Shown here in pieces: positions 36,017 to 44,652 of a stretch of 64,000 bases of DNA. Each line of letters opens with the position of its first letter. Position 1 is the first letter of the stretch. Made by a program: the position numbers and the translations under genes. The notes beneath the pieces were generated by a model, which worked only from the letters and a program-made list of their open reading frames with translations, ran no database searches and had not been told where the DNA came from. The stretch comes from Paraburkholderia bryophila (GTDB lineage Bacteria > Pseudomonadota > Gammaproteobacteria > Burkholderiales > Burkholderiaceae), in assembly GCF_003269035.1 (NCBI RefSeq), contig NZ_QLTK01000026.1, forward strand, positions 1 through 64,000, in the 5' to 3' direction.

Positions 36017-36546
36017 CGCTTCGCCAGCGCAAAGCTGGCGCGGTGTGATCGATTCGTTTCTCCGACGGCTCCGCTTGCCGAGATTTCGGTCGGGCGGAGC
36101 CCTGTCTCACAGCTTTCATTTTCGCTCGGCACACTCGACAGTCCGAGGAGCTCATTCTCCGCATCTCTCCGTTAAATACCGGGCGGTCGGTAAATTCATA
36201 TTCGCGACAGGTAATCACTTCTGCAGAGAATAATCAGACGAAAATGTTAAATGCTTTTTTCTGATTATTTTCTTCACACTATCTTCGTGTAATGAAAGTT
36301 ATCTGTTTTATCGTCACTAAACCGAGTCGGTGCGGCACCTAACGGAACGCGAAGTTTATCGGCAGTACGCTTTCACGTGCGCCTTGCCATTTAAGCAATA
36401 CGCAGATTTTTCTGATTTTCCCGATCATGTGGAGTGAGCACAGAATAATTTTCCGTAAGGGTAAACGGTGGCAAGTCACCGGCGGCACGCTTTATGCTTT
36501 GATTGTTGCTTCGAAATGAGTTCAATGAGTATTCCGGGGAAAAGCA
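36017..36546. other. AT-rich intergenic region with an inverted repeat
   Basis: 530 bases with no supported gene and clearly lower GC than the surroundings. It contains the inverted repeat AATAATCAG (36229-36237) / CTGATTATT (36261-36269) around an AT-rich loop, and probably the promoter of the 67-aa gene. Confidence 0.45.
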
Positions 36547-36750
36547 ATGGATCATCACCAACTCGAAAAAGATATTGAGCATCTTGAGCACGTCATCTCA
36601 CACATCTCCGCGCAAGACCGCATTCCGCTGTCGTACTGGCGCGGACGCATCGATTCGGTGTCCGGCGCGGTCCGGATGCCCGCTCAGGCTACGCGCGTCA
36701 AACGACTCAATGCCGCGCTGTCGGAGCTCGAACAGCAGCAGAAAGTCTGA
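36547..36750 (+). CDS. Small hypothetical protein (67 aa)
   Basis: Start 36547 behind CCGGGGAAAAGCA. A helical, charged protein: MDHHQLEKDIEHLEHVISHI, then YWRGRIDSVS and a C-terminal TRVKRLNAALSELEQQQ that may form a coiled coil. No family recognised. The codon use is GC-rich again, unlike its AT-rich leader. The 236 bases downstream hold no gene. Confidence 0.55.
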   Translation: MDHHQLEKDIEHLEHVISHISAQDRIPLSYWRGRIDSVSGAVRMPAQATRVKRLNAALSELEQQQKV

Positions 36751-36986
36751 CGCGTGGTCGCGGTGGACCGAGCATGTGTCACCCCTGAATCGGGTAACGT
36801 TTTCTGAAAAACGTGGTAACGGTCATTATTTCCGAAACGGCCTGTAGGTTATCTTTTATCCGACTGGCGTCGTGTCCGGCGTTACGATTACACGGGTTTT
36901 CCTGTGTTGATCGTCGACGCTCGGGCGGCGCGCAGGCGGGTGAAATTTAAATGGGCGAGTGCGTCCTCCACTGATTCAGGATAAAC

Positions 36987-38186
36987 ATGCAACTAGCGGG
37001 ACTTTCAGCGACGCGACTGACGCCGCTGACGAATGCCATGCAAGGCTACGTGGAACGCGGAGAAGTAGCGGGCGTGGTGTCGATGGTGTGGCGGCGCGGT
37101 GAAATCGGTTATTTCGAAGCATTGGGCTGGCGCGATGAAGCCGCGCAATTGCCAATGGAACGCGACACGCTATTTCGCATTGCGTCGATGACCAAGCCGG
37201 TCACGAGCGCCGCGATTCTGATGCTGATCGAAGAGGACCGCCTCGCGCTGGACACCCCGATCTCGCTGTGGCTACCCGAACTCGGCGCACCGCGCGTATT
37301 GCGCGACCCCTCCGGCCCGCTCGACGAAACCGATCCGGCCAAGGCGCCGCTCACCGTGCTCGATCTGTTGACGCATCGCGCTGGTTTCGCCTATCACTTC
37401 ACGGCGACCGGGCCGCTGGCGCAAGCCTACGCGGCCGAGTTCAACGGCTTCGAAGCGCATGGCGACGCCAGCGCGTGGCTCACCCGCATCGCCGCCTTGC
37501 CGCTGATGTTCCAGCCGGGCTCGCGCTGGCACTACGGCATCGCGACCGACGTCCTCGGCGTGCTGATCGAGCGTGTGAGCGGCGTGTCGCTCGGCGAGTT
37601 CTTCCGCACGCGAATTTTCGAGCCGCTCGGCATGCGCGATACCGCGTTCTGGGTGGCCGAGTCGCAGCTTGCCAGGCTGGCCACCGCTTACGGCGTCGAT
37701 CCGGGCACGCGGCGGCGCGTGGTCGAAGATCATTCGTCGGCGAGCCGTTGGGCGAACCCTGAGCGCTTCCAGAGCGGCGGCGGCGGCCTTGTGTCGACGG
37801 CCGCGGACTATCTACAGTTCGCGCAACTGCTGCTCGGTCGCGGACGAGTCGGCGCGACGCGTTTGCTGTCGCATCGCTCGGTCGATCTGATGCGCTCGAA
37901 CTTTCTCACGCGCGACCAGCGCCGCGTGCCGGCGTTTGGCCATGTGTTGTGGGCGGGGCAGGGCTTCGGCCTGGGCTTGTCGATCGTCGACGATCCGGCG
38001 CAGCAATTGCCGCTCGGTTATCGCTCGCTCGGCTCGTTCGGCTGGCCGGGCGCGTATGGCACCAGCTGGTTTGCCGACCCGGTGGAAGATCTGATCGGCA
38101 TGATGTTGATTCAGCGGCGTGCGATCGAGCCGTTTCCAATGGCACTCGACTTCGAACGCCGCGTGTACGATGCAATTGACGATTGA
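36987..38186 (+). CDS. Serine hydrolase of the beta-lactamase/penicillin-binding family (family VIII esterase-like)
   Basis: 399 aa without a signal peptide. SxxK motif SMTK (S67, K70), a tyrosine motif in RWHYGIATDVLG and a third motif FGWPGAYGTSW in place of the KTG box: the pattern of cytoplasmic EstB-like esterases rather than true class C beta-lactamases. Likely hydrolyses short-chain esters. Substrate unknown; no operon partners. Confidence 0.85.
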   Translation: MQLAGLSATRLTPLTNAMQGYVERGEVAGVVSMVWRRGEIGYFEALGWRDEAAQLPMERDTLFRIASMTKPVTSAAILMLIEEDRLALDTPISLWLPELGAPRVLRDPSGPLDETDPAKAPLTVLDLLTHRAGFAYHFTATGPLAQAYAAEFNGFEAHGDASAWLTRIAALPLMFQPGSRWHYGIATDVLGVLIERVSGVSLGEFFRTRIFEPLGMRDTAFWVAESQLARLATAYGVDPGTRRRVVEDHSSASRWANPERFQSGGGGLVSTAADYLQFAQLLLGRGRVGATRLLSHRSVDLMRSNFLTRDQRRVPAFGHVLWAGQGFGLGLSIVDDPAQQLPLGYRSLGSFGWPGAYGTSWFADPVEDLIGMMLIQRRAIEPFPMALDFERRVYDAIDD

Positions 38187-38356
38187 GTCCCCCGGCTGCG
38201 CGTGCTAAGCCGTCAGCCCGGAAGGCTCACTCCAGTGGGCCTCCCCGGGCCTCCCCAAGCGAGCCTCCTATCCGGCACTTTATTCGTCTGATAGTGTCGC
38301 GAGGGGACTTCTTCAGGGGCGTCCTGCCGTTCTCCCACCCGACCGGAGCATCCGCC

Positions 38357-38647
38357 ATGGCCACCTACAAGCAGTTGACTGCCCAGCTCGAAAAACTCCA
38401 CAAGGAAGTCGCCGTGGCCCGCGAGAAGGAAATTGCGCAGGCCATTGCCGACATCAAGCAGCAAATCGCCGATTACGATCTGACCGCCGAAGAGCTCGGA
38501 TTTACGAGCAAGCGTGCGCCGGGGCGTAAAACCGCGTCGGTTGCCAAGTATCGCAACCCGAAAACCGGCGAGACCTGGAGCGGCCGTGGCCGATCTCCCG
38601 GCTGGCTGGCGGGCAAGAATCGCGAGCGCTTTCTGATCGAAAGCTGA
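38357..38647 (+). CDS. H-NS-family nucleoid-associated protein
   Basis: 96 aa from the ATG at 38357 (MATYKQLTAQLEKLHKEVAV); the frame is open upstream but not protein-like. An N-terminal coiled-coil oligomerisation region and the C-terminal DNA-binding motif AKYRNPKTGETWSGRGRSPGWL, the minor-groove binding loop of H-NS/BpH3-type proteins. It binds AT-rich DNA, often silencing acquired genes; whether it acts on the AT-rich segments in this window is speculation. Confidence 0.9.
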   Translation: MATYKQLTAQLEKLHKEVAVAREKEIAQAIADIKQQIADYDLTAEELGFTSKRAPGRKTASVAKYRNPKTGETWSGRGRSPGWLAGKNRERFLIES

Positions 38648-38734
38648 CGTCTGGCTTTGCGTGGCGCGGGCCGGGACAGCGCATCGCGTTGTCTGAAGTG
38701 ATGTTGCGCGCGGCTTTTTGCGCACCGCTGGGTA

Positions 38735-38757
38735 GGTCCCGAAAACCCTCACCTTTG
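38735..38757. repeat. Direct repeat, copy 1
   Basis: 23 bases beginning GGTCCCGAAAAC and ending CTCACCTTTG; identical to the copy at 39065-39087 except for one base (C for G). The copies are exactly 330 bp apart. No obvious dyad inside the unit. Confidence 0.6.
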
Positions 38758-39064
38758 ACCTCTCCGCAAGCCGTGGACCCGGGTATTTTTCCGCAAGATG
38801 CATAGCGGGTCGCATTGTTTCGGAACGCCTGGTTTTGCCGACTGACGCACGTTCGAACGTGCTTGCGGCCGCTCTACTGAGTTGGCCGCTGATCTCTCCG
38901 AAACCCTTGCCAGCCTTGGCTGACGGGCATTACCAGGCGATCCGAAGAATCGCTTTACGCCGCGTTCAAGCGCTTATCGACTCCCGTTTCGACGCCGTGT
39001 TGCCGGTGCGTGAGTGTCGTCTCGCACGATCACCTTTCAGGCCGATTCGGGCTTCGCCGTCGTC

Positions 39065-39087
39065 GGTCCCGAAAACGCTCACCTTTG
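39065..39087. repeat. Direct repeat, copy 2
   Basis: Second copy of the 23-base repeat (22 of 23 identical), about 140 bases before the Fae-like gene. The origin may be a duplicated regulatory segment or a decayed element. Confidence 0.6.
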
Positions 39088-39227
39088 CATTCGCTTCAGG
39101 CTAGCGCCTTCTTCGCCCTCCGCACAAACCCGGAGTTGAGCTCACCTCATACCCCGCATCAAAACTCATCGTTACAGGGGCGCGGTTGCCGAACAGCACA
39201 ATCGGTCATCCCTTTACCCCCAACGGA

Positions 39228-39758
39228 ATGACCATGAGCGTATCGACGGACACACAACTCTTTATCGGCGAAGGATTCGAAGGCCCGGGCGTCAACCTCG
39301 CTCACATCAACGTGCTGGTCGGCCCGCGCAACGGTCCGGCAGGACAGGCCTTTGCCACCGCCTTGGCGACGCCTTCGGCAGGTCACGCGCCGTTCGTCGT
39401 GATCGCGCGTCCGGGTGTGCCGACCAAGCCTTTGACGCTCTATGTCAACAAGGCGCAGATCGGCAGCGACTTCCACGGCAACGCGACGTGGGGCGCTTCG
39501 CAAGCGGGCATTGCGAAAGCCGTCGCCGAGTCGCTCGAAAACGGCACGCTGCCGCCCGAAGCGGAAAACGATTGGGTCGTGGTGTCGGCGAACTGGGTCA
39601 ATCCGGGTACCGACGACCTCGACGCCGTCTTCGAGAACAACTACCGCGCATGCAAGAACGCGATTCTCGCCGCGATGAAGGGCCTGCCGCATCGCGATGA
39701 AGTTTTCGCCGCGGCGCGCGAAGTGTCGAATCCGTTTTACACGCCCAAACAACGTTGA
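39228..39758 (+). CDS. Formaldehyde-activating enzyme (Fae) family protein
   Basis: 176 aa (ATG at 39228; the ATG at 39234 is equally possible). It has the Fae opening FIGEGFEGPGVNLAHINVLV with the catalytic-type histidine (H26), then GPRNGPAGQAFATALATP, TLYVNKAQI and a C-terminal ANDRACKNAIL-like helix. Fae condenses formaldehyde with tetrahydromethanopterin in methylotrophs and in some Burkholderiales. No other C1-transfer gene (mtdB, mch, fhc) is in the window, so this copy is isolated. It starts 50 bases before an aldo/keto reductase, and the two may share a message. Confidence 0.85.
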   Translation: MTMSVSTDTQLFIGEGFEGPGVNLAHINVLVGPRNGPAGQAFATALATPSAGHAPFVVIARPGVPTKPLTLYVNKAQIGSDFHGNATWGASQAGIAKAVAESLENGTLPPEAENDWVVVSANWVNPGTDDLDAVFENNYRACKNAILAAMKGLPHRDEVFAAAREVSNPFYTPKQR

Positions 39759-39808
39759 TCGGGTGGCGCGCCACGTAGCGCAGCCTCATACGACTGGAGA
39801 CAAGCATC

Positions 39809-40846
39809 ATGGAATACATTCGCCTCGGCCATTCCGGCCTCAAGGTTTCGCGTCTGTGCCTCGGCACGATGAACATGGGCACGCCGCAATGGAAGCCCTG
39901 GATCTTCGACGAAGCGCAAAGCGAGCCGATCGTTCGTCACGCGCTCGAAGCGGGCGCGAACTTCATCGACCTCGCGGATTTCTATTCGACCGGCGTCGGC
40001 GAAGAGGTGGTGGGTCGCATTCTGAAGCGGATCGCGCGTCGCGAGGAAATCGTCGTGACCACCAAGGTCGGCTATGACATGGGCACGTATCAGAACGCCG
40101 GCGGCCATTCGCGCAAGCACATCATGGACGGGATCGACGGTTCATTGACACGTCTGGGCATGGACTACGTCGATCTCTATATGCTGCATTTTTTCGACGT
40201 CAACACACCGGTCGAAGAAAGCATGAGCGCGATGAACGACATCGTGCGCGCCGGCAAGGCCCGCTATATCGGCGTGTCGACCATGTACACGTGGCAATTC
40301 GCCAAGATCATGCAGGTCTGCGAGCGCAACGGCTGGCACAAGCCGATCAACATGCAATTGCAGTTGAACCTGGCGTATCGCGAGGAAGAGCGCGAGATGA
40401 TTCCGTATTGCCAGGATCAGGGCGTCGGCGTGTCGGTGTTCAGTCCGCTGGCGCGCGGGCTGCTCACTTGCGATCCGAACTCAACGCGCAATCAGACCGA
40501 CTTCTTCACGGCGCAAATGTATGGCGATGAGGCGTCGCGCGAGATCGCCGCCTCGGTGGCGCGGGTGGCTGCCCGGCGTGGCGTGTCCGCCGCGCAAATC
40601 GCGCAGGCGTGGGTGCTGAATCATCACGGTGTCGCGAGCATGCTGGTCGGCGCGGATACACCGGCGCAGTTCGACAGCGCCGTGGCCGCGCTCGGCACCA
40701 CGCTCTCGGCGGATGAACTGTTCGAACTCGAACGTAATTACACGCCGTGCGATCTGATCAACGATTACACCGCAGGGCGGCGCATCGCTCGTGAGCCTCG
40801 GCTCGCGCAGGGCATGTTCGTCGAGAATCTGGAGAAAGCGGCATGA
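39809..40846 (+). CDS. Aldo/keto reductase
   Basis: 345 aa with GGAGACAAGC upstream. TIM-barrel family features: LGTMNMGTPQ, AGANFIDLADFYSTGVGEEV (catalytic Asp/Tyr), VVTTKVGYDMGTYQ, YVDLYMLHFFD, FSPLARGLLT and an NADP-site stretch near the C-terminus. Close to the YajO/Tas group. Its last four bases overlap the start of the aldehyde dehydrogenase (ATGA), showing a co-translated pair. With Fae in front it may act on an aldehyde; which one is unknown. Confidence 0.85.
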   Translation: MEYIRLGHSGLKVSRLCLGTMNMGTPQWKPWIFDEAQSEPIVRHALEAGANFIDLADFYSTGVGEEVVGRILKRIARREEIVVTTKVGYDMGTYQNAGGHSRKHIMDGIDGSLTRLGMDYVDLYMLHFFDVNTPVEESMSAMNDIVRAGKARYIGVSTMYTWQFAKIMQVCERNGWHKPINMQLQLNLAYREEEREMIPYCQDQGVGVSVFSPLARGLLTCDPNSTRNQTDFFTAQMYGDEASREIAASVARVAARRGVSAAQIAQAWVLNHHGVASMLVGADTPAQFDSAVAALGTTLSADELFELERNYTPCDLINDYTAGRRIAREPRLAQGMFVENLEKAA

Positions 40847-42282
40847 ACGAATTTCTTCGCACGGCGCATTACATCGGCGGCGAATGGTATGAGAGTGCCA
40901 GCACTTATGCCGTGCTGAATCCCGCGACCGGCGAGGTCGTCGCTCAGGTCGCGAAAGGCGGCGCGCAAGAAACCGCGCAGGCGATCGCCGCGGCCGAGCG
41001 AGCGTTCCCCGCGTGGCGTGCATTGACTGCTAAAGAGCGTGGCGCGCGCGTCAAACGCTGGGGCGAGTCGATGCTTGAAAATCGCGACGCGCTCGCCGAA
41101 CTGCTGACGCTCGAGCAAGGCAAACCGCTTGCCGAAGCGCGCGGCGAAGTCGGCTACGCGGCCAGCTTCTTCGAATGGTTCGCCGAAGAAGCCAAGCGCG
41201 CGTATGGCGACGTGATCCCGAGTCCCAATCCGAACGCGAAGATCATCGTCACGCGCGAGCCGGTGGGCGTGGTCGCGGCCATCACGCCGTGGAATTTCCC
41301 GCTGGCGATGATTACGCGCAAAGCCGGTCCCGCCCTTGCAGCGGGTTGCACGATGGTGCTCAAGCCGTCGGAAGAAACGCCGTTGTCCGCGTTGGCGCTC
41401 GCGGTGCTGGCGCACAACGCCGGCATTCCGCCGGGCGTGTTCAACGTCGTTTCCGGCGACGCGGTGGCGATCGGCGGCGCGCTCACCGAATCCGAGGTGG
41501 TGCGTAAGCTCTCGTTCACCGGCTCCACGCGCGTCGGCAAACTGCTCGCGAAGCAGTCGGCGGATACGCTGAAGAAGCTGTCGCTCGAACTCGGCGGCAA
41601 CGCGCCGTTCATCGTGTTCGACGACGCCGATCTCGACGCGGCCGTGCAAGGCGCGATGGCGTCGAAATTCCGCAACACCGGGCAGACCTGCGTGTGCGTG
41701 AATCGCTTCTACGTGCAGGACGGCATTTACGATGCGTTCACCCAGGCGCTGACGAACGCGGTGCACAAGATGCGCGTCGGCAATGCGTTGCAAGGCGAGG
41801 TGGAACAAGGTCCGCTGATCAATCAGGCGGCGTTGAAGAAGGTCGAAGCGCACGTTGCCGATGCCTTGCAAAAGGGCGCGAGGATTCTGACCGGCGGCAA
41901 AGCGCACGCGCTCGGCGGCACGTTTTACGAGCCGACCGTGCTCGTCGATGCCTCCAGCGCAATGCTGATCGCTGCCGAAGAAACCTTCGGCCCGGTAGCG
42001 GCGTGTTTCCGTTTCAAGACGGAAGAAGAAGCGATCCACGCGGCCAACGACACGCCGTTCGGCCTGTCGGCATATTTCTACACGCGCGACCTGGCGCGGG
42101 CATGGCGCGTCGGCGAAGCGCTGGAAAGCGGCATGGTTGGCATCAACGAGGGAATTCTGTCGACGGAAGTCGCGCCGTTCGGTGGCGTCAAACAATCGGG
42201 CCTGGGCCGCGAAGGCTCGAAGTACGGGCTCGACGAATACACCGAACTGAAATACATGATGATGGGCGGCCTCGGGCGCTGA
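40843..42282 (+). CDS. NAD(P)-dependent aldehyde dehydrogenase (succinate-semialdehyde dehydrogenase type)
   Basis: 479 aa. NAD-binding TPWNFPLAMITRKAGPALAAG, catalytic E249 (LELGGNAPFIVFDDADLDAA) and nucleophile C283 (GQTCVCVNRFYV), then EETFGPVAACFRF and FGGVKQSGLGREGSKYG. The C-V-C pair is typical of the GabD group that oxidises succinate semialdehyde. Downstream of and translationally coupled to the aldo/keto reductase; followed by an MFS gene. Specificity could differ from GabD. Confidence 0.88.
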   Translation: MNEFLRTAHYIGGEWYESASTYAVLNPATGEVVAQVAKGGAQETAQAIAAAERAFPAWRALTAKERGARVKRWGESMLENRDALAELLTLEQGKPLAEARGEVGYAASFFEWFAEEAKRAYGDVIPSPNPNAKIIVTREPVGVVAAITPWNFPLAMITRKAGPALAAGCTMVLKPSEETPLSALALAVLAHNAGIPPGVFNVVSGDAVAIGGALTESEVVRKLSFTGSTRVGKLLAKQSADTLKKLSLELGGNAPFIVFDDADLDAAVQGAMASKFRNTGQTCVCVNRFYVQDGIYDAFTQALTNAVHKMRVGNALQGEVEQGPLINQAALKKVEAHVADALQKGARILTGGKAHALGGTFYEPTVLVDASSAMLIAAEETFGPVAACFRFKTEEEAIHAANDTPFGLSAYFYTRDLARAWRVGEALESGMVGINEGILSTEVAPFGGVKQSGLGREGSKYGLDEYTELKYMMMGGLGR

Positions 42283-42407
42283 TCGGCAAAGCTGCGCGCT
42301 CGCCACGCGCATGCCGGAAAAATGCCGCAAAAAATACGCGGCGCAACCGGGCGCGGCCGGCACCACGCCGGCCGCGCCCGGTCATTCATAAACACGAAGG
42401 AGACAGC

Positions 42408-43790
42408 GTGAGCAATCAGGATAGTCAGACCGCCACCCTCGGCCTTGCCCCTAACGTGCCGGCCACAGCGGCCCCCGCGCGCGGCCCCATTTCGCTCGAC
42501 GACGTTCCTCTGAACGCCTTTCACGTCAAGATCGCCGGCCTGACGTTCGGCGCGCATTTCACGGAAGGTTTCGCGCTCGGCACGATCGGCTACGCGCTTG
42601 CCGCGATGAATCGCCAGATGCCGCTCGACGCTTTCTGGATGGGCATGATCGGCAGTTCCGCGCTGATGGGGATTTTCTTCGGCAGCCTGGTGTTCGGCTG
42701 GTTGTCGGATCGGTTGGGACGTCAGAAGATTTTCCTGCTGAGTTTCCTGATCATCACCGTGGCCGCGTTTGCGCAGTTCTACGTGCGCTCGCCGGCTGAA
42801 TTGTGTTTGCTGCGCGTGTTGATCGGCTTCGGCATGGGCGGCGATTTCGCGGTGGGGCATGCGATTCTCGCGGAATTCTCGCCGCGCAAACACCGTGGCA
42901 CCTTGCTCGGCTCGTTCAGCGTGGTGTGGACGATCGGCTATGTGGTGGCGAACGTGCTCGGCATGCATTACGCCGATGCGTCGCCCGATGCCTGGCGGTG
43001 GCTGCTTGCCTCCGCGGGCGTTCCCGCGTTGATCGTGCTGGTGCTGCGCATGGGCACGCCTGAATCGCCGCGCTGGTTGCATGGCAAAGGACGCGTCGCG
43101 GAAGCCCGCGCGGTTCTGCTCAAGCATTTCGGCGCCCACGTCACGCTCGACGGCGGCCACGACGAACATGGTCAGACGGCCGGCGGCTTCGCCCGTCTGT
43201 TCAGAAAAGACCTGATTCGCCGGACGATCTTCAATTGCGCGTTTTTTGTGTGCCTCGTGATTCCCTATTTCGCGATCTACACGTTCCTGCCGACCATCCT
43301 GAAGGCGATTCATTTAAACAACGACTCGAGCGCGGATTTCCTGTTGAACGGATTTCTCGTGCTCGGTGCGCTGATCGGTATCTGGCTAACGATCAAGCTG
43401 CCGCGCCGGGTGTTCCTGATCGGATCGTTCGCGGTGACGTGTTTGTCGCTGATCGCGTTGAGCGTGCTGCCGGAGTCGGCGGCGATGGGCATGATCGTCG
43501 CGTTCGCGATCTTTACGCTGACGATGTCGGCGTTCTCGAATCTGGTCGGCGTGTTTCCGCCGGAATGCTTTCCCACCGAGGTGCGCGCGTGCGGCGTGGG
43601 CCTCGCGATCGCGTGTAGCCGGCTGGGTTCGGCAGTCGGCACGTTCTTGCTGCCGCTGGGCATCGCTCACCTGGGGTTTCACGCCACGATGACGGTGTTG
43701 GCGGCGGTTCTGCTGATCGGCATGGTGGTGTCGATCGCGTGGGCGCCTGAGACAAAACATCTCACGTTGAACGAAGCCAGCGGCGCCTAG
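42408..43790 (+). CDS. MFS transporter (sugar/aromatic acid:H+ symporter-like)
   Basis: 460 aa from a GTG at 42408 with AAGGAG at 42397-42402; the frame is open far upstream only because it shadows the aldehyde dehydrogenase. Twelve predicted membrane helices with FGWLSDRLGRQKIFL, RVLIGFGMGGDFAVGHAILA and FPTEVRACGVGLAIACSRLG, a pattern of the metabolite/aromatic-acid carriers. Probably imports the compound processed by the two enzymes before it. A strong terminator ends the unit. Confidence 0.85.
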   Translation: MSNQDSQTATLGLAPNVPATAAPARGPISLDDVPLNAFHVKIAGLTFGAHFTEGFALGTIGYALAAMNRQMPLDAFWMGMIGSSALMGIFFGSLVFGWLSDRLGRQKIFLLSFLIITVAAFAQFYVRSPAELCLLRVLIGFGMGGDFAVGHAILAEFSPRKHRGTLLGSFSVVWTIGYVVANVLGMHYADASPDAWRWLLASAGVPALIVLVLRMGTPESPRWLHGKGRVAEARAVLLKHFGAHVTLDGGHDEHGQTAGGFARLFRKDLIRRTIFNCAFFVCLVIPYFAIYTFLPTILKAIHLNNDSSADFLLNGFLVLGALIGIWLTIKLPRRVFLIGSFAVTCLSLIALSVLPESAAMGMIVAFAIFTLTMSAFSNLVGVFPPECFPTEVRACGVGLAIACSRLGSAVGTFLLPLGIAHLGFHATMTVLAAVLLIGMVVSIAWAPETKHLTLNEASGA

Positions 43791-43809
43791 CTCGCTGTAC
43801 CGCTGAACG

Positions 43810-43845
43810 AACCCGCCGCCTCGGCAACGATGCGGCGGGTTTTTC
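43810..43845 (+). terminator. Rho-independent terminator after the MFS gene
   Basis: Perfect 10-bp stem AACCCGCCGC (43810-43819) / GCGGCGGGTT (43832-43841), loop of 12, then a T-run to 43844. Confidence 0.85.
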
Positions 43846-44016
43846 CATTTGCGGCGCGAACATTCGACGGGGGACGCCTCGCCGGAAACGCTTCGGGTGC
43901 TGCATATTGCCATCTCAATTAATAGGAATTGTCCTAGATGTTCAAGAGATTCGACATCCTAATATTTCTTCGCGCCTGAACGACAGGCCACTTTTCAACC
44001 TTCCGGAGCAGAAAAT

Positions 44017-44574
44017 ATGAAAGCAATCCTCCCGTTCCTGGCGATCGCAACCAGCGGTCTGCTGGGCCTCGCCTCGTTCAGCGCGCAGGCCGCGGACGGC
44101 ACGATCGCCATTACCGGCACGGTGTCGGAGAGCACGTGCTCGATCAACGGCGCGGCATCGGGCACCTCGGCCGACAAGTCGATCACGTTGCCGCCGGTGT
44201 CGGCCGGTTCGCTGTCGACGGCTGGCACTGTCGGTGGTACGTCGGGTCCGAGCGACCTGGCACTGACGCTGAGCGGCTGCACGGGCACCGCCACCAAGGC
44301 GATTGCCCGCTTCGAAAACGGCCCTACCGTCGACCAGGGCAACGGATACCTCAACAACTCCGGTACGGCGACGAAAGTGCAGGTGCGTTTGCTGAACGCG
44401 CAGATGCAACCGATCAACATCACGACGAATTCGAACAATGACATCACGGCAAACGCGACGACGATCAGCGGCGGTAACGCGAGCCTGACCTATTTCGCGC
44501 AGTACTACTCGATGGGTAAGGCGACGGCCGGCACCGTCAGCACGTCGGTGCAATACACGATGCAGTATCAGTAA
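44017..44574 (+). CDS. Type 1-like fimbrial major pilin
   Basis: 185 aa. Signal peptide (MKAILPFLAIATSGLLGLAS ... SAQAAD, cleavage near residue 28), then ITGTVSESTCSINGAAS and LTLSGCTGTA with the pair of cysteines of chaperone-usher pilins, and the penultimate-tyrosine C-terminal strand SVQYTMQYQ that is capped by the chaperone. Start supported by GGAG. First gene of a pilin-chaperone-usher operon. Confidence 0.9.
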   Translation: MKAILPFLAIATSGLLGLASFSAQAADGTIAITGTVSESTCSINGAASGTSADKSITLPPVSAGSLSTAGTVGGTSGPSDLALTLSGCTGTATKAIARFENGPTVDQGNGYLNNSGTATKVQVRLLNAQMQPINITTNSNNDITANATTISGGNASLTYFAQYYSMGKATAGTVSTSVQYTMQYQ

Positions 44575-44585
44575 GCAAAAAGCCG

Positions 44586-44616
44586 AAGGCGTTCGTCGAT
44601 GCGAACGCCTTTTTTT
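44586..44616 (+). terminator. Terminator/attenuator between pilin and chaperone genes
   Basis: Stem AAGGCGTTCG (44586-44595) / CGAACGCCTT (44602-44611) with six-base loop and trailing T-run. Its position after the pilin stop suggests partial termination that keeps pilin message in excess over chaperone and usher. Confidence 0.85.
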
Positions 44617-44652
44617 GCGGCAATTTTCAAGAATGTTTTTAAAGGTGCTCTG

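Larger units (their letters stand above)
38648..39227. other. 580-bp gene-free region containing a 23-bp direct repeat
   Basis: Open frames here have no family likeness and poor codon use. The notable structure is the repeat pair at 38735-38757 and 39065-39087, described separately. The last part holds the leader of the Fae-like gene. Confidence 0.45.

Noticed and set aside
36987..38186. Class C beta-lactamase (AmpC) resistance gene
   Set aside because: No signal peptide, and the third motif is WxG-like rather than KTG; fits family VIII esterases.
38835..39104. 89-aa open frame between the H-NS gene and the Fae gene
   Set aside because: No ribosome-binding site, no homology recognised, and the end overlaps the 23-bp repeat.
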